Positions 21,977 through 33,779 of a DNA stretch of 64,000 nt are shown piece after piece; positions within the stretch are counted from its first letter, which is position 1, and every line of letters begins with the position of its first letter. Source of the stretch: Lepas anatifera (lineage: Eukaryota > Arthropoda > Thecostraca > Lepadidae). The translations under genes and the position numbers were made by a program. The DNA lies in contig JAOTON010001526.1 of assembly GCA_034440635.1 (NCBI GenBank), positions 4,721,001 through 4,785,000 of the forward strand. Direction: 5' to 3'. The notes beneath the pieces are model-generated. The model saw only the letters and a list, made by a program, of their open reading frames with translations. It had not been told where the DNA came from and made no database searches.

Positions 21977-24788
21977 GGGGGGTAAAGTGCTAGTGTCAGC
22001 TTTTTTTAATTCCAGACCTCGTGTTAACTGGTTTTAGGAGAGCTTTATCAGGCTCAGAAGGGCGTCTTTTGGGTTTTAGGGGAGAGCTCAACCTTTGCCC
22101 CCTCGGACCAGTCTCTGATTTGAGGTGGGGTTTATCCTTTTTACGATAATTTCGAGTTCTAAGGGAAACGATTGTTGAAAGAGGTTTTTCCTGGGTGTTT
22201 TACTAAATGGTTCTCTCAGTTGTGATAAAGGATAGTCACGTAAGATGGGCCCACTTTGAAATCGTGGGTAACTTCCAACTTCCAACAGTGTTAGAAATTG
22301 ATGAAAATGGTATTTGATTCAGGAATGGTTCTCGTGGGAAGTGTTACAGAATTCTCAAGAAAAATAAACATGTATAAACAGAGTTTTTTTACTTTATCTT
22401 ACAAAAACGCGTAAAAACTCCACAGATTTTTTACGCTGCGTAAATTTTCTAGTGTGGTGCACGGCGAAAAAAAATCGTAATTGTCTGAAAGCCCATTACG
22501 TAAGAAATCGTGTCCTGCCCAAGCATTATTTTCCCGTGCATTATTGGTTTGGATCTCGCTGCTCAATATACTTATATTAAAATGTAATTATCACGACACA
22601 ATCGCCGCTTTCCTCGGTAAAACCGAATCTCCAGCAGTGGCATTCTGCAGCCGGTGTCTAAGGAGAACAGTCATTATCTACTTCCGTCATTAGCCACTGC
22701 TTCCGTATTTCAACCTTCTTTTACATGGGGTTACATTTTTTCCTATTTGGAGGCAACGTTACTCACATTTGTATACAGATACCTGAAAATGCCCATTTTG
22801 GTGTATTTTCTTTCAAGCCCGGAACCAAGAAGGGCTTGACTAGGTTTAAGCATGAATTATGAATTTGGAACTTCATTGTGGACAAAGCACATGATTGTTA
22901 TTGCCTCAACATGATTTTGGATTGCCACCGTAGTAGAAAAAAACAACGTTTCGCTCAATACGCCATCGGAAATGGTAGCAACCTCTCTTGAGTAATGTTA
23001 AAAAGCATCCGGGCAGATCTTTAAAAACATGTTGCGCAGCTGTCGGCGGGTAGTTTCCCCAGAAAATCCGCACCGTTCTTCGCTTCGCCACGCATGCCGG
23101 TGAATTTTGCCTCGCCACCCCGTCTTCGTCGTTCAAAATGTTCTGGGATAGTCTGGAGGCAGAGACAGTTAGTGTCAGTTAATGACGGCCACGTCAATGC
23201 TGACTTGGCGCAACATTCAGGGCTGACCTTCGGAAACCTTCGTAACCCGGCAGAATAACTCAGGAAACCCGGATGGAGTCATCGTCCACAGTCTGGGAGT
23301 AACTGGCTTACATTGTATACTCGATAGCTCACATTTGCTGACGACATTCGGTTCTGGCGCGCGCAACGCCGGCTGCCTCCCTTCCCCTGTGGCACATACC
23401 CTTCGCTCCAGTCTCCACAGTTCAGCGCAATTTGCTCACTTGGTATCCGACGACACGCGGTAGCTCAAAGATCGATTTCACAGTATTGGCTTCTGCATCA
23501 CCCGTGCAGTCTCCCGGACATACATACGCCGTTACATCAAAGCAGCATGAACATGTCTGGTGGCCGCTCTGAATTCGGGGGAGTGACTTGCTGTTCCCTT
23601 GCACTAATCATCCCTTCATGTGCAGTCATGTGACATGCCCGGCCGCCGATTTATAAACGTAGAACTGTAACTGAGCACTGCTACCCATTGACGCCTACAC
23701 CACTAGAAATCATTGTGCTCGAAACACGACGTGATGCACCCTCTGCACCTATCACGGAGTCCACTCGCTAACTGATGCGTAAACATTCCCCAGCTGAGAG
23801 CAAACAAGGCCCGGACTTCCCGAAAACTCCCTGGTGCATTTAAAGTGTCCTGACAAGGGACTGGAACGGTATGTAAGTTTTTCAGTTATTTTATTACATA
23901 CCTTCCACAATAATATTCCAAATTATGTGCAGAGTCATTCTTTACGACAAAAAATATTTCAAATGTGTCGAAACAAGGAAATCTATCACTTTTTTACGCC
24001 TTTATTGAGTCATTTAACGCAATTGACATGTCCAAACGTATAAATCATGAAACATATGGCTTTGTGCTACTAAGTGCTGAGCAGAAACTGTCAGCCAGCG
24101 CTCAGAGTGCGTCCATTTTTCACATCTCTTTGGGATCCGAGTGGTGCGAAATCGCTATCGTCAGTAACTTTCAGTCGCATAGTAATGGGGACATTGATTG
24201 CAATGGCACCCCATTGTCGACCGTTCTCAGGCATAGTTGTCGAATCTTCCGCTGCTGAACTGGGCGGATAGGATATTCTCGGATGTTTTAAAAAATGCTT
24301 TAAAAAAGTTCCTGCCATCCCCGATGGCATACTGTGCGGAGTGAGTTTTTTTCTATGGTGGTAATCAAAATCATGTTGAGGACTAGCCGTTTGAGCCAGG
24401 CAAACAATTTGTGTGCTTTGTCTTTAAGGAAGTTCTGAGTTCTGAGTTTATGTGTGTGTCCCCTTATTCGTTGTATTGGTTGCGAGTTGCGATGGCTCCG
24501 ATTAAAGATGTAAGGAGGCGCAGCGAACATTTGGGAAATGTTTGCTGCCATTGCCGGTAAATAAGCTAAAAATGACATATTTGCACGCCTTCGCATACTA
24601 TTCTTAGGTTTTTCCTGAAGATGATATAAATGTTCAGTTTGAAATTGAAATTTAGCCCTTTTTTAATCATCTTCAACCATCAGCTCCGATTTGGTTATGG
24701 TTTCGCGGCCGATATTTTAATAATTAATGGGAAGGGGAGCGGTGATGTAGCTACAAATTCGTTGCAGGGGCCGTAAAATCTAACCCAA
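21977..24788. other. RPL22: RPL22 intron interior, no gene recognised
   Basis: Mixed-composition intron DNA. Short open frames on both strands do not resemble known proteins and lack paired splice signals. Confidence 0.35.
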
Positions 24789-25151
24789 GTGAGCTTGTTG
24801 AGCTATATGCTTTTCGAATGCTGGTCGGTCAGTTGCTCTCCGTCTTTTAGTGAATGCCAGGCCATTGGCTCAAAATCATTTTATTCGCTTCAAGCATGGA
24901 CACTGGTAGTGCAAAAATGGTCAGCAAGAATTGTTACGTCTGCACTTTCGGACATAATACTGTCTGATGCAGGGAAATCACTCATTGTTTTTTATATTTC
25001 CGGATATTGTGCCCCATTAAGTGTTGCAAACTGCATGAAAATAACCCTAAAAATTCTGGCCTCTGGATCACATTATTACAGTCATAAAACATTGTGGACT
25101 TCTGCAGGGGAGATTTGGGCGCGACATAGCCTAGTCACTGGAGCGCCCTAA
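24789..25151 (+). pseudogene. Open frame of unknown origin, possibly transposase-derived
   Basis: A 120-codon frame carries VFYISGYCA followed by a VANCMK segment. A hydrophobic-GY(V/C)A segment followed by cysteines is reminiscent of the end of P-element/THAP-type and related transposase-like proteins, but the match is weak and the second cysteine is not in place. It lies in the sense orientation inside the RPL22 intron. It could equally be a chance frame, and no function is claimed. Confidence 0.2.
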
Positions 25152-25453
25152 ACCCCAACACACACACACACACGCTGCAGGGGAGATATGCCTTATTGTT
25201 ACCATGTGTCACATAGGCAGCTGTGCGTTAGGAATTCATGATGTGCAATGTGACGCTGTATTAACGTTATGCTGCGTATATTAATGTAATGTTACATAAT
25301 ACTACATGCTTATCCAAGTTAGATTTCGCTAATTGTATTGCGATTTGGAGTGGGCTAGAGCTGGTATCACGGGTAACAGAAACTTGCCGTGTCGTTGCAC
25401 GTACTGTGAAGGGGTATGCCGGCTTTTCTTACTCCCGAACAGTTTCAGTGTTC

Positions 25454-26937
25454 GGGGACCGTTCATAAATGACGTGACGCTTGAGGAGGGGGGGGAGAGT
25501 AAGCCATAGCGTCACGAAGCATTACAAGAAGGAGGGCGGCTGGTCTCATCGTTACGTAACGTCTGCAGTTTTTGGAGTTGAAACAAAGGCGATTAAAATG
25601 GAACGGCTTCATGACATCAAAACGGGAGGGCTGGGATCGCTTCTCCTTATTCCCCATCAGAAAGATTGATTTCAGCCGTATCGCGGACATTTTCCCAAGT
25701 TTTGACGGGACCATATTTTTTCAGTACGAGATAGGGCTCGACGATTGTCAGCCGTACGGGGCCCATCATAACTCCTCCAAGCTCCATCAAATGACTTTTG
25801 TTAAAAATTCTAAAAGTAAAGATATTTTCCATATTTTTTAACGTCGACTTTCCGAGGCAATTGTATGTGACTGCTGCTGGACGGAAGTGAATTAAAAAAG
25901 AGGCAGAATAGTTAAAAATATGAGATGTTCTCGGCTTCTCAAATCTCTTATCCTATCCTCTAGACCTCATTTGCGGTCAGTCCTGCGCGCGCGAAAGCTT
26001 TACCGGGAATACATAACTGTCCGATGCCACACGGTGCCTACGGACGCCGCCCTGGCTGCCGATGGCTTTCAAGAATACTGACCGTGTCCATGCAAAGGAA
26101 AGGGACAGTCCTGAAACAATAAGGAACAACGGCGGATATTTATCAGGTGACCAGAAACAAGGACTTATCCCCAGAAAAAGAGAACAGGTTAAGGTTATTA
26201 GTTTTGCAGTGTTACTAGCAAAACTTACGAACATTTTATCGGCAAATGAATCCCTGAGACAGGTATCTGCGGTATGCCCCTCCCCTGGATAGCCAATCCC
26301 CCATCCTGCATCCGCCACTTCTTCTACCTGGGACAAGGTTGCTCCCCTCCGATAAAAAGTTCCTCGGATTTGGGTTCCTTGTTTCCTAGCTTCACCATCT
26401 CAGCATCGGGAGAAATATTTGTTTACTAAATTTGGCCGGCTGGGCTGCAAGCAGAAGTGAAGTGGAGCCATGGAAATTGGGTGCACCTACCGGTTTAGAG
26501 TGAAACCTGCGAATGTAATTTTTCTTGTGCCTTTCTGAAATCCTCAGTCTACATCTCAGCTCTCTCTCTCTCTAGTCGTGCAGACCTGTCCCAACTTTAT
26601 TCTCTTGATATCCTATATCTGGCACTTAATGATCAGTGTTAGAAATTCAGTGATAGTTGTGACCTCAATATGCCATTATCTCTGACTCGACGAAGAATTT
26701 AAATGTAATCATAATAAAATTTCCCCTTAAATGTCACATCTGGCAGGATATAGACCAAAACTGGAAATGGTTGTGGTTTGAACGGGTACGAGAGAATCTC
26801 CCCATTTTATAGATTACCTCAATGACTTTGAGTCAATGTTAATGAGTCAATATTGGTGAAAGCTCTGCGGAATTCCCTATGCTATATTTGTAGGGAGGAG
26901 TCTAGATAAAGCGCTACGTCATTTATGAAGGGCCCCC
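25454..26937. mobile_element. Candidate DNA element with TTCATAAATGACGT terminal inverted repeats
   Basis: The left end GGGGACCGTTCATAAATGACG is mirrored at the right by ACGTCATTTATGAAGGGCCCC, giving about 22 of 26 matching terminal positions. This terminus type (a GGG-CC-N-T-CATAAAT-ACGT core) is widespread in invertebrate genomes. The interior shows no transposase. A separate half copy follows at 26938-27033 and ends TAATTTATGGATGGCCC. The superfamily is not assigned. Confidence 0.45.
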
Positions 26938-27033
26938 TAACCCTGCCCTGCCCGAGCGTTACGAAGCTTTGCATGTGGGAGGGGGAGTAAAAAAGATCAG
27001 GAAAAATGTTTATGAGTAATTTATGGATGGCCC

Positions 27034-27550
27034 GTAATAATTAGAATTTCCATATGGACTAAGCAGTATTTATTTACGTACATGGATGGTCACAGCATAC
27101 TTTTGACAAACACTTTTCTGAATTGGCCATCGTATCCAGTCGCTCAGGCCTTCGTCGATCACCATGACTCCCCATAGTTGAAAGCCTGGGGAGCGACGGC
27201 GAGCGCCGACTCAGGCAGATGATTGACTGTGACGCGGCTGTGATCGGAGCATCGGCTTTGCACTCACTGGTAGCCCGGCATTATAATTGGTTGTGAATAA
27301 TCGCGCCTATAACTCGTTCAGTAATGTATGAACGGGTCGGGTGGCGTGCCTGGCATCCCAAATGGCTCGGCAATTAGCTCAAAACCAGTTTTAGCGCGTG
27401 GTCTATGTCTCCTGGCTTGTTTCATGGGCGGTATCTCCCGAAGCGCGTTTGGTTGATGAAATGGATATGTCTCGTAATGTTACTGCAAATTAGTAAGTGG
27501 CTAGGAATAGCGAAAAGCTGGAAGCTTGGCACTCGCAGTGAGAGGGGTCC
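27034..27550. other. RPL22: RPL22 intron interior, nothing recognised
   Basis: No repeat termini, exon or RNA gene could be supported between the half copy ending near 27033 and the TTAA element starting at 27555. Confidence 0.3.
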
Positions 27551-27554
27551 TTAA

Positions 27555-28272
27555 GTCCCCCCCCCACCCCCCCCACCTATTTTTCCGAGGTGGCATTTTG
27601 AAAACCGGTCACTGATTTTTCGACTTGCTTTCCAAGTCAGACCTGTATTTTGAGACCATCGCAAGCGCGTGGTCGCATCAGTTGACCTGCACTCTAAACC
27701 GAGTGGTGACATAGTAAAGTTCTATAATCGGGAAAATACGTCAATGTCACACCACATGAAGGTCAAGGTCATTGACCCCAGTATTTCGGTCCGATGGCAT
27801 TATCCAGTATGACTTTTGGTGGGCTATGATTTCATAGTTCCGGCTGCTCAGTGTCAATATGAAGGTGGAAGGTCTTTTTTCAAGTTCAAGCCCTCATTTC
27901 TCACCCAACGACTGCTAAAGTGCCAGTTATAATGTACACTATTGGGAATATGTCGTGTTGTTACGCCATAGTGACCTTGGTTGATCTTGACCTCAAACTC
28001 TCAGAAAATGTAGTGTGGGACCTTCCCTCTATGACCTTAGCCCGCTTTTGGTGTATTCCCGTTTTTTCGCATAATCACGGCATTTCCCAACAGGTTTTCA
28101 GCGAGGCGGCCCAGATTTGACCTTTACGACCTCGTTTGACCTTGACCCAGAGCAATGGAACTTAGCTATAATGTAGATCGCCATCGCCCCCACAATCCGC
28201 AAACTGGCGTTTTCTAAGCCTCTTTGTTTGTATATCTCAGGTGGGACTAAAGGGCCCCCTTCACTGCGCGTG
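27555..28272 (+). mobile_element. TTAA element of AGGTCA-rich family T3 (left end eroded)
   Basis: It is bounded by TTAA at 27551-27554 and 28273-28276. The right terminus CTTCACTGCGCGTG is of the family type; the left end is poly-C and does not mirror it. The interior carries AGGTCAAGGTCATTGACCCC near 27762-27782 and the block TGACCT(T)...CATTTCCCAACAGGTT shared with 36640-36720. Confidence 0.6.
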
Positions 28273-28839
28273 TTAAAGGAAACGTCTCCCAAAATCTAAG
28301 GTAACAGTAAAGCAGAATGATCGAAATCCGCCACAAAGGTCATAACAAATATAAGCAGACACATGACAAAGTGATAATATGTAACAAAGAGAAAAGCCAT
28401 AGCTGCACAGAGTCTTGTCACCGCCTTTGAAGTCATTGGACCCTCTGTTTGCTCTGTACAGCGTCCAACAATCCCGCTGTGGTTCTGACTCGGCTCTCCA
28501 TACCCGCTCCGGTGAAACTTGGAAACGCGCTCAGCCGAAACTCCGCCTTTTCCTGGCGTCAATGTTAAGCCATGGGTCAGCGAATGTTAAGCCATGGGTC
28601 AGACGGAGGATTGTAATGTCTAGATACGCTTTTGAAATTTTTTTATTTGTAATGTTTGCTAATTGACAGAAAATGTTAGAAAAAAGTGCCAGAAAGGTTG
28701 TTGGTTGTGAAAAAAGTGGTCATTTTGTTTAGAATTTGTGTTAGGGCTCATCCGGAGAGAGGCTGGTAATTCTATGTCTCAATATTCATGGGCTTATGAG
28801 TGCTGGAAGGATGCAGTTTTGCTTTTGGGTAAATATATA

Positions 28840-29290
28840 GATATATATATTATATATATATAAGTTATCGACGGTTGTAATTGGCTTTGGAAAATTGCTC
28901 CTAGTGGGACTCGAACCCGGTTCCGATCGGCCCGGCATGCTAACCACTACACCACCGGGCCTGATTTCCTTTAGCTGGTATTTATATTATTTATCGAGTT
29001 GTTTTTGGGATTCTGCCGGGTTCGGTACCTCCGTTTGATATATGTTATCGACGGTTGTATTGGCTTTGGAAATTGTGCTGGGACTCGAACCCGGTGTTTG
29101 CCCGGCATGCTACCACACCACGGAGCCTGAATTTTTGTTGCGTATTTTATTTTATGGTTGTTTTGGGATTGGGGTTCGTGTACCTCCGTTGATAGTTATC
29201 GACGGGTATTTGGTTTGGAAAATTGTCCTGCTGGGACTGAACCAGGTTCGATTTCCGGCCGGCACAACCACACACCACCGGCCTGAATTT
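28840..29290 (-). repeat. tRNA-derived SINE units, minus orientation (about three)
   Basis: The first unit (28892-28961 for its head) has a Pol III A-box TGTAGTGGTTAGC and B-box GGGTTCGAGTCCC on the minus strand, followed by a tail with CAACCGTCGATAACTTATA. Two more units follow at about 29044-29140 and 29190-29290, each carrying many single-base deletions relative to the first. The head is shorter than a real tRNA and has no clear anticodon arm. Confidence 0.75.
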
Positions 29291-29781
29291 AGCATGCCGG
29301 CCAAACCGACCTGGCTTCAGTCCGCTGAGCAATTTTCCAAAGCTCAATTACAACCGTCGATAACATATATCAATACTAGACACTGACCTGACTGGCATAA
29401 ATGCCCGAAACAACTGCTGATAAATTGATAAATACGAGCTTGAAAGAAACGTCGGTTATGCCGGCCGAACGAGACCTGGTTCAGTCCAGCTTGAGCAATT
29501 TTCCAAGCTGCAAATTACACCGTCGATAACTATATATCAATACTAGTACAGAGACCTGACTGATGAGAATGCCGTAAACAACTGCTGATAAATTAATATA
29601 AATACGAAGCTTGAGGAAAATTCAGGCCTAGGGTGTGGGTTGCATGCCGGGCGACGAGACCTGGTGAGTCCTGTTAGCAATTTTCCAAGCTGCAAATTCA
29701 ACCGTCGATAACTTATATATCAATACTGAGGTACACTGAGACCTACTGGCATGAGAATGCCCCAGAAAACAACTGCTGATA

Positions 29782-29785
<4 letters not shown>
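29290..29785 (+). repeat. tRNA-derived SINE units, plus orientation (about three), inverted to the previous set
   Basis: Units with GCATGCCGG...GAGCAATTTTCCAA...CAACCGTCGATAACTATATA occur near 29291-29385, 29455-29555 and 29630-29725. They face the units at 28840-29290, so the whole block is a fold-back about 0.9 kb long that ends in a (TA)n tract. Small deletions are scattered in every unit. Confidence 0.75.

Positions 29786-29840
<55 letters not shown>
29785..29840. repeat. (TA)n microsatellite
   Basis: About 28 TA units at the end of the SINE block; it is probably the SINE 3' tail. Confidence 0.9.
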
Positions 29841-29843
<3 letters not shown>

Positions 29844-30058
29844 TTCCTTTTGCCGTCTTCTTGGAGTGCCAGGCAGTAATTGTATCTGGGAGAGAATTGA
29901 CTATATAGTGAGTTTTTTCTTTCTTTTTTTGCTCGATGGACTCGCTCGTGATGAACTTTTGAGAAGACACTGTATCTCTTGTCGAGTTGTTGGTGCGAAT
30001 TTCAGCCCAGTTCGGTTCTCGGGCGAGTGCTTGAAGCTGACGTTACCCTATTCCACAG

Positions 30059-30206
30059 GTACCTGAAGTTCCTGACCAAGAAGTACCTGAAGAAGAACAG
30101 CCTGCGGGACTACCTGCGAGTGGTGGCCAGCTGCCGGGAGTCCTACGAGCTCAAGTATTTCAGCTTCGGCGACGACCGGGAGGAGGACAGTGGTGACGAA
30201 GAGTGA
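30059..30206 (+). CDS. RPL22: Ribosomal protein L22 (eL22), terminal coding exon
   Basis: The exon completes the Arg codon split with exon 3 and encodes [20 protein letters not shown], then [14 protein letters not shown] and an acidic tail [12 protein letters not shown] before TGA at 30204-30206. KKYLKK is the conserved basic RNA-binding and nuclear-targeting segment of eL22, and the acidic C-terminus is also a family feature. Exons 2-4 together give 133 residues, near the usual family length (about 128 in vertebrates). The acceptor is CTATTCCACAG. The GC-rich codon use (CTGAAG, AAGAAG, CGGGAG) contrasts with the AT-rich intron before it. A polyadenylation signal was not clearly identified downstream. 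Confidence 0.95.
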
Positions 30207-30640
30207 ATGCCTAGTGACGTGAAATACATATTCTTACTATACCTTCCTGTTTCTCGTTTGGGAAAGGACATGTGAACTGTGTAAATCCGCACTTGCATCC
30301 ATAAGAATAAGTTTTGCTTCTGTTCAAATTACTCCATCGATTCCACATGAAGAGTGGGCTAATTGTCAGAGTAGCAGTCAGAAGTGGCCTGACAGCGCAG
30401 TTGTAACTTTGATAAGTCAGTGGTTCAAAGCTAGCTGGCGCTGGGTTGTATGCCGGACCTTGCGAGGCGCCGGCATGCAAGTTCCTGCCGGAGGTCTTCC
30501 TGCGGCCCGGCCGCCCATGGCGAGGCGTGCATCATTGCGGGTGTCGGCCCGACTGTGATAGGGCTTCTCCCTTGAGTTTTGAGCCATTTAAATTGAAAGT
30601 GATCATTATTTCATTGCATTTGGTCACTGCGATTTAAATG
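30207..30640. other. RPL22 3' flank
   Basis: Presumed 3' UTR and downstream DNA. No canonical AATAAA is seen close to the stop. Nothing else recognised. Confidence 0.3.
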
Positions 30641-30900
30641 ATCTGCAATATGATCGATATTGATCCTGACCTCAGGATATTCTGTTACCCGTTACGATAC
30701 AAAATGGTAGTTTCCTTTGCATTCCTATGGAAACATACTGTGACCCCTCGAGACCCCAAAAGTGCCCTGACCAAAATTTTCTCAGCATTTTTGGTAGAGA
30801 TCAAGGCATGCTCCGGAACACCGTTTTTCGCTTACAAGCATGGTTGCTGAGATCATAGGGGGACGGGTATCGCCTTACCGGCGAAGGTGGCGCGGGACCT
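30641..30900 (+). mobile_element. Right-end fragment of a TTAA-type element
   Basis: It contains TGACCTCAGG, a TTTTCGCTTACAAGCATGG block and the terminal-type phrase ACCGGCGAAGGTGGCGC, which resembles the subterminal GCGAAGGTGGC motif in the elements at 13239, 32753 and 34640. Termini and a target duplication are not clear. Confidence 0.35.
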
Positions 30901-31287
30901 GGTATGTTGGGGCAGGAGTGAGGCGGTGGTTATTGTTTTAAATGCATCCTCAGTCTTATGACCCACCAACCCCGTCATTGATTGCACATTTTTGTGACCC
31001 GAGACATTTGATAGTCGTAGCGAGGGCGGACCGCGCTAGCGCACGTACTTCGGAAAGTGAGGATTGGGACGTTGAAGTTCAGAGCTAGCTTTCTGTTAAC
31101 GACCCCATTAGTTTTATTATTTTCGCATTTTTACCCCATAGAGAAAAGTATAAAGAGTAAGGCGAGTCTCAATAGTAAAGAATAATGAGTTAATAGTTCG
31201 TATAGATTTGGAAGAATTCAATAATGTATATGTTCAAAATCTAACTTGATTCTTTTTCGTGTACCAGAAAGCGATATTCGTTCTTAA

Positions 31288-32464
31288 CCTTCGCCGGGGT
31301 GGGCGTCTTTAGACCCCCTCGGGTTTTTCCGAAGTGACCGAAAAACGGCGGGGCGCAGCGCCGCCAAACTTAGTCTAGCCGTTCCATCATCATTTTTACA
31401 TCTTTCCTGAAAATTTTAGGTCGAGTCACCAGGCCAGGTGAAGTGGCCTAACCTCAAAAAATGTTTATGACTGCATTATTAAAAGGAGGGTTAATAGATC
31501 AAGTTGAAACTCGTACCACATATTGGGGTCACCAGGAGCTACAACATATGTTCCGGGTGTTTTGATATTGGTGACCTAAGGTCATGTGCAGAGCATGACC
31601 TCCCCATTGTAAATAGATGGGGAAAATCACGAAATGAGCTTCTCTCAGTAAGTATGGATCGAATCAACTTCAAACATCGGTTACGACTTTCTCTTAGCCC
31701 TTTTCTGAAGTTGATACCAATAATTTTGACTTGTGACCTTTGAAAAGTCACCTTAGGTCAAATAAGCATTTTTGGTGTTTTACTCTATAAATTTTGAATT
31801 AACAAAGATAGAACTTTTATTTTGTCACCGAAGTGTTTGTATACTCACTGCAAGTCAAATTATATACATTATGACTATACCAGGTCAAGTTGGGTCAAAC
31901 CGTTCACCTGGGTTGGGTAAGGTCAATTTTTTTCAATTTGACCTGGCATAGCAATATTATATATCATTCGATTCGTATTGACGAGAGGATTGCAATGGTG
32001 CATCAACTATGGCTGCATCTTGCTTGATTCGGAAGTTATTAGCGAAAAAAGAAACGCCCTTATGCATGGGTGGCTATGGACATTCCCAATATTCAGTGAC
32101 CTTTAGCTCCCTAGGCTTTGGCCTGACCCGAAAATCATTGCCACTGTAATGAAAGAGCAACCCAAGAGCTTTCGAATGGTGTTAAAATGTTTCTAGCTAT
32201 CATAGTTTCTGAGATATATGAGGTTTCCTTAGTACACCTCATATTAGCGATTTTGACCTATTTGGACCTCTGGTGACCTTGAAATTGACCTGACGAGAAA
32301 AATGATTGAAGTATTTTCGATATAATTTTTGAAAAGCTTTCGATTACCGTTTTGCACTTTTTCTAGCTCTTAGTTTTTGAGATCGTGGGGGTCTTTTAGC
32401 CCCCCCCACCAGGGCGAAGGTGACTCGTACCTATCTTGGCTCGTACCTGCCACCGGGGCAAGGG
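31288..32464 (+). mobile_element. TTAA element of family T2 relative (AGGTCA-rich)
   Basis: Flanked by TTAA at 31284-31287 and 32465-32468. The left end CCTTCGCCGGGGTGG mirrors the right-end complement CCCTTGCCCCGGTGG. The 1177-bp interior contains many TGACCT/AGGTCA words, including a direct repeat with a 4-nt spacer (AGGTCA-AGTT-GGGTCA) at 31882-31897. A stretch near 31500-31640 is collinear with 32985-33140 and with the complement of 13690-13825. Confidence 0.75.
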
Positions 32465-32752
32465 TTAAGAGACCGAGATAAAAATGTTAGTTTGTGTAGA
32501 GACAGGTAAAACTCTGCCGTTAACCCGCGCCCCACCGGGGTCCGGCGCCGCTTTCGCCCCACCGGGGCCATCGATGCCCCCCTCTAACTCCGAAAATATG
32601 GAGGTTAGCGCAAATCTGCAGAGCACTAGAAAGCTCGCGTGAATTCAGTAAGAAATTACCTCGCATGTTTAAGCGCTCAGGTGAATGGTTTGACCTCCAG
32701 AGGTCAAGTTAGGTCAAAATCGGCTATTTTTACTCAAGCATGCAATTCTTAA

Positions 32753-33571
32753 CACGCGCATTGACGGGGGGCGGGTACCCGCCCCCTTCGGGTTTTTCGG
32801 AGATAGTAGAAAAACGGCGGCGCTAGCGCCGCCGTACTAGGCATACCTTTTCCCTCATCATTTTTACAACTTCTGTGAAAATTTTAAGGTTAGGTCATCG
32901 CAGGTCAGGTCACCAGTACAGGTCAAGTGACCCGACCTAAAAAAGTTTAAGATAGCATAAGTCGGAGCAGGGTGAAATTATCCGATTGAAACTCATATCA
33001 CATAATGGCCCCACCGAGTTCTCTAAAATATGTTCCAGTATTTTTGATATCGATTACCTAAGGTCAGGTACGAGGCATGACCTCTCCATGGGAAATACAT
33101 GGGGAAAATTGTTTTTACGGAATAACTCAGTAACGGGTGGTGATAGAGCATTTATTTTAGCTGCATTAGACTCGCCTGGGCTTTGCGGTTCGAATGATAT
33201 GCATTTTATATAATTTCACCCTGACCTGGCCTCGGGTCAGGTCAAATTCTTGATTTGACCTAGCAATGTCAAATTATATATCATTCGATTCGGCTTGCTG
33301 AGAGGATTCATACAGTTCAAGTTGTTTTGCTTTATCTTTACTTGTTTAGATGTAATGGCCGAAAAACTTAATTTACATGCTATCCCTATTACGGCATATT
33401 TTGACTTCTCGTGACCTTAAATGTGACATGAGAAAAACATGGTTCAAATGTTTTCGATGGAGAAGTGGATGGGCAACCCAACGCCGTTTACCGTTTTTCG
33501 CTACCTACCGTGGTTCTCGAGATCTTAGGGGGCGGGTACCCGCCCCCGTCAATGCGAAGGTGGCTCAGACC
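32753..33571 (+). mobile_element. TTAA element of family T2, nested, right terminus lost
   Basis: It starts after TTAA (32749-32752) with CACGCGCATTGACGGGGG, followed by the palindrome GGGCGGGTACCCGCCC and the palindromic block CGGCGGCGCTAGCGCCGCCG. The right side repeats the palindrome (33529-33547) and ends at GCGAAGGTGGCTCAGAC without the final terminal repeat. The body matches the reverse complement of 13239-14055. Confidence 0.75.
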
Positions 33572-33587
33572 AACACAAATATCACGA

Positions 33588-33779
33588 TGATGGGAAAATG
33601 ATCGGGTGAGAGGTAGAGCACTCAACCGTGGTGCTGCGCCTCGTGGTTTTTCCGTTATCCCGGAAAAACCTTAGGGTCATCGATGGCACCCCTAAGGTTT
33701 TTCGGGATAGCAGAAAAACGACGAAACGCAGCACCGCGTTTGAGGGCTCTATCTCTCACCTCATCATTTTCCCATAATC
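33588..33779. repeat. Long hairpin (192 nt) between nested elements
   Basis: The left arm reads GGGAAAATGAT, GGTGAGAG, TAGAGC, CGTGGTGCTGCG, TTTTTCCG and TATCCC; the right arm is its imperfect complement in reverse order (GGGATA, AAAAACG, CGCAGCACCGCG, CTCTCACC, ATCATTTTCCC). The centre is CCTTAGGG...CACCCCTAAGG. It may be two abutting copies of one element end in opposite orientation. Confidence 0.7.

Larger units (their letters stand above)
17503..30058 (+). other. RPL22: RPL22 last intron, 12.5 kb, filled with repeats
   Basis: The donor GTGAGT at 17503 and acceptor TTCCACAG at 30058 define an intron of 12,556 bp. That is very long for a ribosomal protein gene, which normally has short introns. 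It contains dispersed-repeat copy B, the 36-bp palindromic minisatellite, a TTA microsatellite, an inverted-repeat element, a TTAA element and the inverted SINE array. No other convincing gene was found inside it. Confidence 0.85.

Noticed and set aside
28892..28961. Functional tRNA gene
   Set aside because: A and B boxes are present, but the body is too short for an anticodon arm and the sequence recurs with a common tail, so it is a SINE head.
31504..31620. Similar short peptides (SHNGPTEFS..IC..IFD-type) encoded at 31504, 32986 and the complement of 13822, suggesting a conserved protein
   Set aside because: Comparing the 13822 and 32986 copies codon by codon, most differences change the amino acid, so the similarity is plain DNA homology of transposon copies and not selection on protein.
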